From NCBI GenBank assembly GCA_029582265.1, contig CM055822.1:37712679-37776678 (forward strand): DNA of 64,000 nt. The letters run 5' to 3'. The translations under genes and the position numbers were made by a program. The DNA is from Zoroaster sp. YZ-2022. Lineage: Eukaryota; Echinodermata; Asteroidea; Forcipulatida; Zoroasteridae. This document shows, in pieces, positions 25,256 through 38,500 of this stretch (position 1 is the stretch's first letter; each line of letters starts with the position of its first letter). The notes beneath the pieces were generated by a model. It searched no databases. It had not been told where the DNA came from and saw only the letters and a list, made by a program, of their open reading frames with translations.

Positions 25256-26087
25256 ATGGCTGTTCTATGTGGAGAGGGCGAACAAATCTTCACAAAGTGA
25301 ATTTTTTTTTGGTTTGTTGGCTTCTATTATATCAATATTTTCATAATTTATTTTCAGAAATATTAATATTGATGAATAAAAATGAAAAAACAAACATTTT
25401 TGTGTGCATTGCTTTCGTCTGTTGTTTTTACTCTTTGCGAGGTACATCATCATTTGTCCCTCTCCAAAAATATTATTTTCATCTCATTATAGTTAATTAA
25501 GCGTTTTTGTTGTTATTGTAAAATATTTTGCTCATAATTTGTACGTCCTCTGTTTGTCCGTTTGTCTTGTCTTTGTCTGTCCATAGGCCGATTTTCTACA
25601 AGCCTTGGCTTCTCAAATCGGCCCCCATAATGTTTTCTATTCTTTGATTGTTTAAGCAGACTACTCTGTTTATTATATCACTTTCTTTGTGACAGTATGG
25701 AAATAAATGTAAACTGAAACTCTTTGTCCGTTTTAGGAAAGAAAAATCACCAATGTTATGCTTTCGTAGTGATACGGGTTTTAACACCCGCTATCAATAA
25801 CATAACTGTTGCTATGGGCATTCAAGAGAGTATAATTTTAGCTCATTTCTTTTTCCACTATGTTTAAATGGCTGTATCTCTGAAGGCACTTTCATTAAAT
25901 TGTAAAATATGAATATGCAAATATTAATATCTCCAGAACGCAAAATGCCACAAGCGTCAAACCTATACCAAAGCTTATAATGTGACCAATTCAACTATGT
26001 ATATAACTAATTTTTTAAATTTTGCGACATAATACCCTTTTTTGTGGAACCGGTCACATATGATTCATATTATGGGCATCAATAGAG

Positions 26088-26165
26088 TTACACATTATGA
26101 GGTGCCGTGAAAAGTGATGTCTCATAAATTGGGTCAGACAACTGAATTGGTGCATTTGCATCTGG
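26088..26165 (-). other. Out-of-frame continuation of the SRCR tail
   Basis: This stretch is open in the frame that the tail would use if the minisatellite kept its 30-bp period. It encodes QPDANAPIQLSDPIYETSLF, then TAPHNV and TAA at 26090-26088. The tyrosine motif IYETSLF and a clean stop look like a genuine C-terminus rather than chance. As the sequence stands it is 3' untranslated. Confidence 0.5.
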
Positions 26166-26395
26166 CTGACTAAGTGGTTGGTAGGGTGCAGAAGCCTGAC
26201 TAGGTGGCTGGTAGGGTGCAGGAGCCTGACTAGGTGGCTGGTAGTGTGCAGGAGCCCGAGTGGTTGGTAGGGTGCAGAAGCCTGACTAGGTGGCTGGTAG
26301 GGTGTGCGCCTGACTAGGTGGCTGGTAGGGTGTGCGCCTGACTAGGTGGCTGGTAGGGTGTGCGCCTGACTAGGTGGTTGGTAGGGTGCTTGTGG
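26166..26395 (-). repeat. Coding minisatellite in SRCR receptor tail (30/28/26-bp units)
   Basis: About eight tandem units built on CCTGACTAGGTGGCTGGTAG (plus strand) encode YQPPSQA on the minus strand. Unit starts (CTGAC or its variant) fall at 26166, 26196, 26226, 26256, 26282, 26310, 26338 and 26366, so spacings are 30, 30, 30, 26, 28, 28 and 28. The deviation from a 30-bp period is 10 bp in total, which changes the reading frame. The three identical 28-bp spacings suggest that one shortened unit spread by slippage or conversion. Confidence 0.85.
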
Positions 26396-26593
26396 GTAAC
26401 TCGGTGGCTTTTCAACGACCTCATCATATGATGGAGGTGGAAGGTTAGAAGGAACTGATGGATCCAAGGTCACCGTTTGTTGGAGAGGAGTATAGTATGC
26501 TGTTTGAGGTGCTATGTTGGTTTGTCCTGTTGCAGTTGGGTACGGTCTACCATCACTGCCTCCCTGTACCTGTGATGTTCCTGTAACTGTTGT
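26342..26593 (-). CDS. SRCR receptor exon 8: PPxY cytoplasmic tail, prematurely ended
   Basis: The acceptor is TTTGCAG|ACAACA in phase 0. The exon encodes an 83-residue Pro/Tyr/Gln-rich tail with LPPPSYDEV (a PPxY-type WW-domain ligand), [15 protein letters not shown] and then AHTLPAT before TAG at 26342. The stop lies just after the first 28-bp unit of the minisatellite at 26166-26395, whose other units are 30 bp (one is 26 bp). Restoring the 30-bp period arithmetically keeps the frame open through YQPPSQA repeats to a different C-terminus (DPIYETSLF ... TAPHNV) ending at 26088. The annotated stop may therefore be allele-specific, or it may be an assembly error in the repeat. Confidence 0.72.
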   Translation of the reverse strand, partial: TTVTGTSQVQGGSDGRPYPTATGQTNIAPQTAYYTPLQQTVTLDPSVPSNLPPPSYDEVVEKPPSYPQAPYQPPSQAHTLPAT

Positions 26594-29500
26594 CTGCAAA
26601 TAACAATTTGTTAATTTCACCAACGATACATGAGAAGTACATTAACCAAACATGAAAATATCAGTAAGGATGTGCAGGTTGTACACCTAATGCAATAGAA
26701 CATAACAGAGAGCTCACATGGCTCATTTATGAAATAAAAAGTTTGCACTTTTCGGAACCGATGACAAAGTTTGTTGAATGTGTGCATAGTAATGTTTTAC
26801 AGTCAAACATTGCGTTTGGTGCAAGCATGCTGGTGATCTGTAATGCAGTTACACAAGGTCTATAGTCTGTATCAAATATGACATCACTTACTTGCAACAT
26901 AACACCAGTGTCAAATCTTTACTTTGGTATATCTATGTAAGGCACTACATCTCAAATCTTATTTTTCCTTCAGCCATGAAATTTCATTCTTGTAGGGGCA
27001 ATATCACTTTTCCTAAGCAAAGGGCACTTCCATTAGAATATCTACATATCTATGGGATAATGTTTAAGGGGCACCAAGGCCAAGACAAGGGCAACAGAGG
27101 CCATGACCTCTGTGGCCTCTGTGAAATTCCAGGACTGATCAGTTATGTGGAGATCGAAGTAAAATAATTTCTCCTGATGATGACAAGATGAGAGCAAGCT
27201 ACATGAAGTTGAAATGTAGAGAAGACTAATATAGCTCTAATCAGATCCACAATCTCACCGCAGAGCAATTGTTGAGGTACTCTTCATGGTGTTACTGCAA
27301 ATATGAACTGATGTTATAACTGCACATCTAACCATATACACAGTGCCATGAAATGGCCCTGGTTCTCTTAACCCTCCTACACATGGAGGCCACTCCGATC
27401 CACTAAATTTTCAATATGTTTTTCACCAACCTTTAGTACATAAAAGCCTGCTGTCCTTTCCAAGTAATCTTACAAAAATCAACTGTGTGCCTCCCAGGGC
27501 CACTGTAAATGTTTGAACATATTAGTATGGCCTGCAATGTATCAATGGGAGCCACCTTACCCTGCAATCTCACTTATCTCAGTGGTGTGACATAAGGGTA
27601 ACAACAGGAGGCCACTGGCAACAGCTAATGGCTTGGAGTGGCCTGGATGGGTTGTTTCAAAAATTGCACTGATTGTAGGAGGGTTTTAAATGATACTTTC
27701 AGTGTAAGCATGTGACATGGTACATATACTATGACCAATCTTACCTGGGTAGTGGTTTTCTTTGATGCACTGCAGCCCTTGGCGCAAAAATATAGAATAA
27801 ATAAGCAAATGATACTCCCGATGATAACTCCTGCGATTGCACCCCCAGATAACCCACCTGCTGAAAACACACAAATAAATAAATAAAATTTAATAAATAC
27901 TTTTCTGTTAAATACTTTTAAGGTAAGGTATAGGATTTACATGTAGTAATTCTGAACTAACCAAATTATTTAAAAATACAACACTTACTTTGTATAAGGG
28001 TTACTGAAGTAGTAGAATTGTTGTTGAAAACCAATTGAGTTTTAAAAGAATCAATTGGTTTAAATGTACAAATCTTTTTCCAATTGGAGAAGTTTTGTTG
28101 TCCAATTGGAATGTCAAATGGAAACCAGTTGGGTTAAATTGGAATCAACTGGCTAATGCAGTACAAAATATTTTCCAATTGGAGGTGGTTGGAATTATAC
28201 AACTGAAGATTATTGGAAGTACTTAGAATTATGAATTATGAATTATAAATTATTAGAACATGTTTGAATTTATAGGGATCAATTAGTTTTGATTAAACCA
28301 TGTGTTTCCAGTTGGAGTATGGGTAGCAATCGCTCTTTAGTTTATCACATCTATTTTCTATACAAATTGAAAGGGAGTCTGCATGGCAATCTTAATGGGA
28401 AAGGTTGAAACCTCAAATTGGAAAGGTGAAACAACATTTAAATGTTTATTTTACACAATTCAATCACAGTCATGTCCCATTGCACTCCATTATAGTGTTG
28501 CATTCCCCACTTTTGTGGGTCAACAAAATAATAGTCGGACACAAACTTTGTTGTGACAATCTCAATCAATGGGGTTGGTTTATTATTAACATCACTATTT
28601 AACAATGGCACAAGTAACATGTATGACAGGAGTGGTAGCGTATAGGTACATGTCAATTATATACTTGTGCTAAGTTCCAAATAGGGTGTACGAATACCAA
28701 CTATCGGGTACAGTCAGTGGGGGACCATCGTTCGTTCATGCGGCTTGTCACTCGGTGTACGGTACGGGCACTGCTATACCGAGAGACGGGCGGCTGGTCG
28801 GTCTCTACGACGGGGACCACCGGGGCTTGACTACACGGGGTGTCTGGACGGGGCCAGAGTGTGTACCAGACCGCATTAGCTACATGTAGGCGAACCAATG
28901 GCCATATCGACGCCCTGCACCATTGGTTCAACGAACGAGGCTCTGGACCGTAATAGTTCGGTATATCGCACTGTCATGGATCGGATCGAGTCGCTCAGAT
29001 ATCATTAGGAACCGCACTTCGCCGAGATCAGGAAATCTCGTGGATTATATAGAAATCTGGGGCCTTGGAATGAATAAAACATTAGCCTAGTTTAGCGTCT
29101 TAGCCAATGAGAAGCTTGGCTTCCGCGTCTAAGGGTAGAAACGTGTGCAAAATCATGACATACAACAGGTCCTTGTTCCATATAAGGAAAGGTATTTGAC
29201 GAAAGTAAAGTGATCGACAACTTAGAAAGGAGGGCGTGTTCAAGGGGGAAATGCTTACCGGGCATGTTAAGCTATTTGCTTGGATGCTAAGCTATTACTG
29301 CATGAGGGGAACAGCAGCTGTGCTTGGGTTAGGGAGCACTACACGCGGGCCACGGCTAATGACTGAGCGGGTCAGTCACGGTGACTGTTTGGCCGTGGTT
29401 CACCCACGAACCGTGTTCGGTGTGAAGAGGTGGACTGCGAGGAAAGTATTAGGAAAATAGACTAAGTCCAAAGGACGGCTCCAAGCCACGTGGCGGGAGG

Positions 29501-32500
29501 ATGTGGCACGCACGCAAGGCTCTCGCTGGTGCTGCATTATGCATTGAGTTAGCGCTGGATATGCATGAGCAAAAGTAGCGACCTTGTATGGATTGAATAT
29601 TCATAGCAGACAATCGAGGGTCCGGGGAAACAACCCTGGGACTTAGACTGCTTGAAATTGCATCGTAAGCAAAATATTGGAAGTGGAAGAAGTGAAATAG
29701 AGGGTGCTAATATTTATCAAAATCAAAAGGTAAGATTCGCAACAATAGTTTCAACTCGAATACATGTGGCAAATAAATTGGTGTGGTTTAAAACGGAATA
29801 TTTTCAATTGTTAAAAATTAAGAGCAACTAGTTCTTAATCTGTTGCACCTATTTTTTAATTGGCTTAAAAAATCGAATTGGAGGCTGCCTATTCTTATTT
29901 AAAAAAAAGGAAAACAAAAGAAAACTTAAGGAATTAATCAAAGTTTTGTGGCAGCAATGTACAACAATTACATGCATCTGGCACAATCGAACTGTTAATT
30001 TGCAGTTGAATTTAAAAGACTTTTGAACATATTTTTTTACTTTTCATAATAATAAAGATGATACACCTGTATTTCATGGAGAAGAATTTTGGTTTATTCA
30101 GTTCAGCATCAGTATTGAACGAATATGAGTAATTTTGGGGGTTACAAAGGACTGATCGGCTGAGCCTAGTGCCATTAGCTTCTTATAGAGTACTCCATCA
30201 TATATATCATATATATACTTTTGCATGACTATCTTAGGGTTCATTTGATTGTTTATTCAGGTTTAGAAGTGCACTGTCCTTGATTTTGTTATAGTTGATG
30301 GCATTGGACATGTCATCGGGCTGGTGTAGCGGACAGTACTTGTGTGCTGTATACTCGATAGTGTAGCTAGTTTAATAATATTTGTATTACTATAAGTAGC
30401 TCAACAGCTGTCCCCATTCTCTAGTTTATTACCCTCGGGGGCTTTGGGCATTGCTGAGCCTAGCCAGCACCAGTAGCTAGTTCAGGTCTTGACCTTAACC
30501 GTCCTTGTTCCTTGTTTTAAGGAAAATTTTAAGTAGCTAGGACCTTCACTTTTGTTCTGTTACACCAGTCTAGCTGCCACACCGTTTCGCCAAATACTCC
30601 AAGAATTTTACCCTTTTTACTGCAGAAACCCAGCGTAGATTTAATTACTCTTATTTTGCTTTATCATAAGGTAGAATGTTCCCCTAACAGATAATTTACT
30701 TTCTCAACTCTGAAGGGACTGTTCATATTGTTTTATGCATTTTGTGTAGGCCCAATGTGTACAGTGTACAAGGCATGAAGTTATACACAGCCACTACAGA
30801 GTGTTCAATCCCTTGCTCTATGGTTCAATTTATCTTTGCTGTGTCTGATCCCTTATAATTTTATGTAGGCCTCTGTATGTTTATCGCTTGGTTCATTTAG
30901 TTTATTGATGATAGTTTATTCCTTTTCACCTTTTTAGGTTATTTTACTAAATCATATTTTATTATTGTTGTTTTACAGCAAAACCTTCCGTATACATGTA
31001 CATGTACTTCAGCATACTTTCGCACCATCCATTTATACAACTTCAATATTCTTCGCAATTATCTTCCGTCCTTGGTGATACTGGACAGAAAAAGAAAACC
31101 ATCGCTATTTACCAAAAATCTACTTGTAAGATTTTGTGGCAGCGATACGTTGCATCACTCCTCACTGGATGGGAAAACACCTAATAGAGGGACCAACTCA
31201 GCTCGAACAGCAAATAAATCCCAATACAGTCAGTGCCATTAAGCCTTTAGTATGCCAACGATATGGCTAGGCAGAGGTTTCAAAGGTAAACCGTTGAGAA
31301 GATAGCTGACTTGCGTAAGAGTATCACAAAGAATACAGAATCATAAAGGCACAAAGGTTTCTTAGAACTCTGCAGTTTGCTGTCAAATGCCACAGTATGA
31401 GTGTATAAAAATAGACCTCTGATTTTACTTACTGGTACATGTCCAGTATGTGATACTGTAAGGTGTACATGTATGTGGGTACAATGGTCATAATTATGAG
31501 CAGAGCTGTCAAAATGTTGTAAAACTGGACTTGGTTGTTAAAGATTTATAGCCCGATCTTTTGGCTGATTTGATTCAAAATATTTGATTTAAATGTTAAA
31601 TAGCTATTTTGATGCACTCGGAGTAGTTACAAGCTTTCATTTGAGCCATTGCACACAAAAAATCAGTCAACGAAAAGTTACAGTGAAACAAAATGCCCAA
31701 AATGAATTATTGTCGGGATCCTGAGCGGGTGATACTCCCAAGTTTGTTCATTAGTAAAATTCTTTATTTTTATATTTTGGCCGAAAGATCAGGCGATACA
31801 TCTTTAAAGTTTATTATGCTAAGTGATTCAACTAAAAAATAAGTTCTTCATATTTAACAGTTATTAATAAATACCTTGGACAGTTTATAGTTTCTGATTG
31901 GTCAAAACCCGATCACGTGGGGGTGTATTAACGTGTGACATAAAGACTGGCTCTAAATCATGTGCGTTAATATCAGTGCATTTAAAAGAGATAAGGTACC
32001 ACGTAAAAACTAGACTAGGTAAAATTTGGCCCTTCATCATGAGTGCAAAAATAGGCGAATATCGACAAAGCAAAACTTACAAACTTTGACCGTTTTAACA
32101 AATTCTTTCATGAAAAAAAAGGTATTTATTAATGGTAATAACAGTGTGAGGACCTGGTCTTCACTGCGTGGTAGGCTGGTTGCCTTGGTTGCCGAATAAC
32201 AGCAGCCAGCCACCAACCTGGTTATTACCACGCAGTGAAGACTGACCTCACACTGTTATTCCCTAATTATGTACATGTGGTTTACCTAGGATCACAAAGG
32301 AAGAATGAATTTGTAAAGTGATTTTTTGAAGCCATGACGCTGATTTCAAGACAGGGTTGGTGATAATGAGAGAGAGGGGAGAGAAGGGGGAGGGGGAGAG
32401 AAGGGGGGAGGGGGAGAGAAAACAAATGTTTTTAAGTCAATGCTATACCATCCCTTTATAGTAGAATGTTTTATTATTAACGAAAATGTCACCCCCTTGC

Positions 32501-35500
32501 CTTAAAGGGGCAGTATCTTCACGATCAAACCAGGTTTTCCACAGCGTATACAATTGATGTATATGTATACAGTACTAGTTTAAGTTTCTCTATGGTTTAA
32601 GATTAACACAGTGACTGAAAATTAATGTCTCATTTGTACATCATCAACAGTAATTACCTTATCATATAGGGGTTTTATGGCACACTCTCTGTGTTAATCT
32701 AACAATAGCAGTCTCATTCATTGCCCTGTTGATTGTGATGATACTGTCCCTTTTATTGTTTAATTATCAACAAAATTCATCTAAAACAGATATTGTAAAT
32801 TTTAACTGTAATAATTGTATTCAATTTGCTTCTACAATATTTATGCACTTGTTGTGTTGTCACTTGTTGTCATTTATAAAAATGCCTTGAAGTTCAATTA
32901 ATGACTTCTTTATGACTTCTTGTTCTGTGTTTGTGAATTTGTGAATGCCATCGACCCCCATCTTTTTTAATCACAGAGAACCCAAATAAAGAAATTAATG
33001 TAGTTAAGTAGAAACATCCGTCCTGTTGTAGAAAAGGGAAAACAAGTCCTGAAAATGGGACTATAGAAAGAATCTAATTGGAAAATATATTGTCCAACTT
33101 GTTCACATCAGGAAAAAATTGCAATTGGGAATATAGGACTATCAAAAAGCAAGTAGTCAAATTGGGGGAAATCCAATTGGAAAATTGAGGCAAATGTCCA
33201 ATCGGAAAAGAAATTAATTAAATTAACCCTCCTATGGTTTGACCTTTCAAAACCTTTCAAAATCTGCTTACTGGCAAAATGGCTATCAATAATGTATGAA
33301 CCCTTTAAAACCCTCCAGAATTTGTTGCTACTGAACTACCACACCTTTCAATACCCTTTGAAAGGTATTGAAACATTTCAACACCAGTTTGTTCAGGCAG
33401 TTGTTTCACCTTTCGAAACCTTTCATAGGTCCCTTTTGTCAGACAGTTTTCTCACCTTTCAAAACCCTTCAGTACAGCAAACTTGAAAGGTTTTGAAAGG
33501 TCTGACAATTCTATGGCAAACTGCACTGTACATAGGAGGGTTAAATTGTCAAATGGCCAATTGGTTCCTATTGGAAAATATTTCAATTGGGATTGGAGTC
33601 AAAACGTCTAATGGGTAAATATCCAATTGGGAAATTTAATTTCCTATTGGTTCCAATTGGTTTGTGCCAATTGCCAATGGGAAAATATCCAATTGGTTCC
33701 AATTTAAAAATTCAATTGGAAATGAATTGGAAATTTTGGTCAGGGTTGAGTGTACATTTTATGATCAAATACATGTATGATGAAGAATGTGGGTATAAAG
33801 AGGATGTGATGCAGCAGGAATATTTCCAGTCTGTAAATATAATGACTCATCATTCAGTGACATAAAGGCAGCGATGTCACTGCATACATTTGTCATTCAC
33901 TGACAATAAAATGGCATTGCAAAATACTCCATACTTGGTGACGAAGTGAATTTTCACCACTAGCAGGGCTACGACTGGTCATGGTATCCCAAAGTAATTA
34001 ATATACAATGTAAGTTCACAAAACATGTATTATAGGTCCAATAGGTCTAAGCATAGATATACTTACGTGGATTGCATCTAACTCCAACACCAGCATTACT
34101 ACAGTACTGTGTATAATCCCATTGAGTGCTGCGACAATATATTAATCTTTTATAGTAAGCTTTACAGTCGAGGTCGGTAAGGACGATGGGGCCAGTCCCA
34201 GACCCAAAGTATGAGCCTAGTTAGAAAAAGAACATACATACATTTGTAATTATCAATGAAATAGTTTTCTGTGGTGAAGCATGTGTCTAGAGAGGTCTCA
34301 TCAACACCAGACACATGTTGTCCTTTTATTGTACACAAAGTACTCTATCGCCGTGGAGAGTATAATTATCCCAACACTCCACTGGTTATACACTGAATTT
34401 GCACTAACTCACATTGTGCTTCAAATGGCAGCTGTGGGCCACAGTGAAGCTGACTACTTAAACTCCACATTCCAAACACTCATCATGGGAGGGACCTTTC
34501 CTTCTCACACCCTGGGCATTCTCTGTGAAACAGCCCCCACCTCAATGCAGACAAGCAGACACATACTCAACCTTTTTTGCTGCACTTAGTGGGAGGTTGC
34601 TACAGAGGTTAAAACCAGTCAACTGCCTGTTTTGACTGTTGACCCAAATGTGCACACAGGGGCATTTTTAACCACCCTGAACAATACAAGACCATGCTTT
34701 CACCAGTCAAAAACGGTTGACTCATTTTGACCTGTAAATGTAGTGTTTGACGTTTAAGTGCACTAGATATACACTGTACCTTGGCAAGTACATCAACATT
34801 TTGACTGATTTTGACCCCTGTAGTAGTAGGAGGGTTAATATGAACTTTAAAACCCACTTATGTATTCCACAAACTGTTATAGCCATGCATCATTTCTGAC
34901 AGACATCGCGCACTATAAATGTCTATTATTATTATTACAGTGTCTGGGAAAAGGTTTTACACAGCCTTGGGCACTTGCTAGATTTGTATTACAAAGTGGT
35001 TACATGTATATGTACCACACTTAGCACACCAAGCTTAGAAGTACTACAACAATTAAGCCATCAAGTCACCCATTCACCTTATGAGTTAGCCATCTTCATG
35101 AGTTAGCCATCTTATAAATACAGGTTGTTGTTCCTGTACAAGTGTACTTGCTTATTATAGTAACCTCCACAGCCAAAATACTTCTCTAACTGAAGGAGGG
35201 TAAATGAATTTTGAGGTTTGGATTTGATAAGATGGTGAGGTCTAATTTTAGGACCTAAACCTCATTAATTGAGTGCCAGCCAAAGTATTATTTCCCTCAA
35301 ATCATTGGTTGATCTTTTTCTGATGTTAATAAATGAGCGCCTAACAAGCAGCCACTCATAACAGCTCTCCAGTTTTTGTGCTAAGTAAGTGTTTTGTAGC
35401 TACAAGTTTGTCTTCATTTTTATACTAGTGGATTTCTTATTACACCTGGAATCTACTGGACGTTTTATGTGAGTATTTGTACATTTGTTTAATTATAATA

Positions 35501-38500
35501 AGTGAAAAAACTTGTTTTTTTTGTCTGTCTCTGCTGTAAGATTTTACTGTGTTGGAGATACACGCTTGTATCTTCATTTTATTTGTGCAGTCAGCCCTGA
35601 CTTAGATTATAACCTGTAGCTTGACCACAAGCCTTTTGTTTGGATCAACAACCTTGTGATTAGACAATGGAGGTCCACATTCTGTTTATTCTACTCCTGC
35701 TATCCGGACCATTGTGTCTCAATGACTCATCTTTAGAATATGACTACAGCTTGCAACCTACAGCTTGTACACTACATGTACATAAAAAAAAAAAAATCCG
35801 CCATCTTAAATTTTTGAGTTGTCCTATATCATATTATAATAATTCATCTGCCACCTTTCACCTGGAACTCTTAATTTCTGGTGACATAAACCCAAACCCT
35901 GGACCTGAAACACTGAACAACACACCCACAAGATCAGCTCCATAAAATTTCCTACAGCCCCAATGAACTACTCAATCTTCGCAATGCTCCATGTACTGAT
36001 GCAGCTCTATCTTATTCAGCATTGAGTCAATTGAACTGTCTTGGAATACTTGCCAATCAACTCCAAACATACTTTGTACTTCACAACAATTTGGATCTTG
36101 TTGCTATATCCGAGACATGGTTTAAACCTGATGATGACTTGCTACCCCGCGAGTGCACTCCTGCTGGCTACTCTCTCCATCATATCCCCAGACCAAAAAA
36201 GACCGGTGGAGGGGTTGCACTTCTCTTTAGGTCCAGTTTATCTGTCAGTATGAAAAATTTTAACATTGACTACCTAACATTTGTGTCTCTGCATGCTGAG
36301 GTAACGTGCAACTCAAGATCTGTTCGTCTTGTTAATATATATCGACCAGAAAGGGATGTTGATGGTAAACATGTAAATTTCTCCATTTTTCTGCAGGAAT
36401 TTGAGAAATTAATTGTGGATTATCTCTTGCACCCATCTGACATTATTTTAACCGGCGATTTTAACATTCATTTGGACATCACTTCAAACAATTATGCAAA
36501 TCAGTTTAAAGATATGCTCTCTGCTCATGAACTTATCCAGCACATCACAGCACCCACTCATCGATATTGTCACTGTCTTGACCTCATGATAACGCGTGAA
36601 AATACATGTACTTCACCTCTCATCTCGAATATAACTATCCATCCCAGCTTATCTGATCATTATGCAATCATGGTAAATATGAACCTTAAAAAACCTCCCA
36701 TACCTACCATTTCTGTAACTACTCGCCACTGGAAAAATGTAAATATTAAAGATTTATGTCATGATATTGAATTTCAACTAGAAAATGTAAACCTTAACCC
36801 TAACTCCCTAGACAACAAAGGCAGTTGGAGGATTTTGAAGGATTTTTTATTGTTCAGTAACAATGCTTAGGGAGTTAGGGTTAAAGATGGTGAGCCGGAT
36901 TCTTGTGTCAGTCTATTTGAATCTACTGTCCGTAACATCTTGGACGATCATGCTCCGCAAAAAACTAGAACTGTTAAACTACAATCTGAATCCCCCTGGT
37001 TCAATAATGATATTCGTGCTGCTAGGAAAATCCGTCGTCAACTTGAGCGAAAATGGCGTGACAATGGGAAACTTTTGGAGTACATCGGCAAGAATACTGT
37101 AACCAACGTGATATTGTGAAGAACATGATTAACCAGGCAAAAATAACTCACTACTCATCTCTTGTGGAAGAGAGCTCTGGCGATCAGAAAAAAATCTAAC
37201 ATTGTTGAAAAGCTGCTTCATAAACCCAAAACTCCATTGCTTCCATCTACACACTGCGATCAGGACCTCGCAAATGCATTTTCAAACTTTTTTGTCACAA
37301 AAATTGAGAATATCCATCGTTCTTTTCTCCCAGTACCTGCCATTCTATCACAAACACCGTCATGCAAGGATCCACAATGTAGACTGTCTATGTTTGAGCC
37401 TACTAATGTTACGGAGATCAAGAAACTCATCATGAAATCGCCAGTACCAACTTCGCTAATAAAACTAAATATTGATGTGTTTGCTAAGTATATCACAATT
37501 ATTGTAAAACAGATCTCTTTTTCCGGTTGTTTCCCTGATAGCCAGAAGGTTGCTCATGTTAAACCACTCCTGAAGAAACCCAATTTGGACAAGGAAGTTT
37601 TCAAAAATTAACGACCGGTAGCGAATTTAAAGTACCTTGGAAAAACAGTCAAGCGAGTTGTTTCATCACGGATCTCTGACCATGTTCGTGCAAATAACCT
37701 GTTGGACACATTTCAGTCAGCGTATAAACCATTTCATGGAACGGAAACTGCTCTTCTCCGCGTCAACAATGACATTTTATCTGCCATGGATGATGGAAAA
37801 ATCACTGCATTAGTTTTGTTAGACTTAAGCGCCGCATTTGACACGGTCAATCACAAAATCCTTCTCTCCCGCCTTCAATATCATCTTGGAATACATGACA
37901 CAGCCCTGGATTGGTGTAGGTCCTACCTTTTAAATAGGCCCCAGCATGTTTGTATTGGTAACGCTATCTCCGAGCCTGTTATTCTTGACTATTCTGTACC
38001 CCAAGGCTCCGTGCTCGGCCCACAATGGTTTACTGTTTATACCTTTCCAGTTTGTGATATCATTTTGAAGTATAATTTAAATTACCATGTCTATGCTGAT
38101 GACACGCAGCTTTACATTACTTTTAAATCTTCTCAAGAACCTGGCGATTCCTGCATTACAACACTGGAGAAATGTATTCAAGAGATTCGAAGTTGGATGA
38201 GACAAAACTTCCTGAAATTGAACGACGAAAAAACAGAATTTGTTCTATTTGGATCATGTCAGCAATTGTCTAAACTTTCTCTTCCATTTATTACAATTGG
38301 TGACTCGCAGATAACCCCCTCATCACAAGCACGTAATTTGGGTGTTACATTTGACTCGACAATGACTTTAAAACCTCATATCTCCAACATTGTTCGCATA
38401 TCATCATTTCATATCAGGAATATTAGCCGAATAAGGAAATACTTGAATAAAAGTGCTGCTGAACAAATTATACATGCATTTGTCACATCACGGCTCGATA

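Noticed and set aside
28686..28931. Overlapping open frames on both strands
   Set aside because: They lie in the GC-rich LTR-like block, where stop codons are rare; no protein family recognised.
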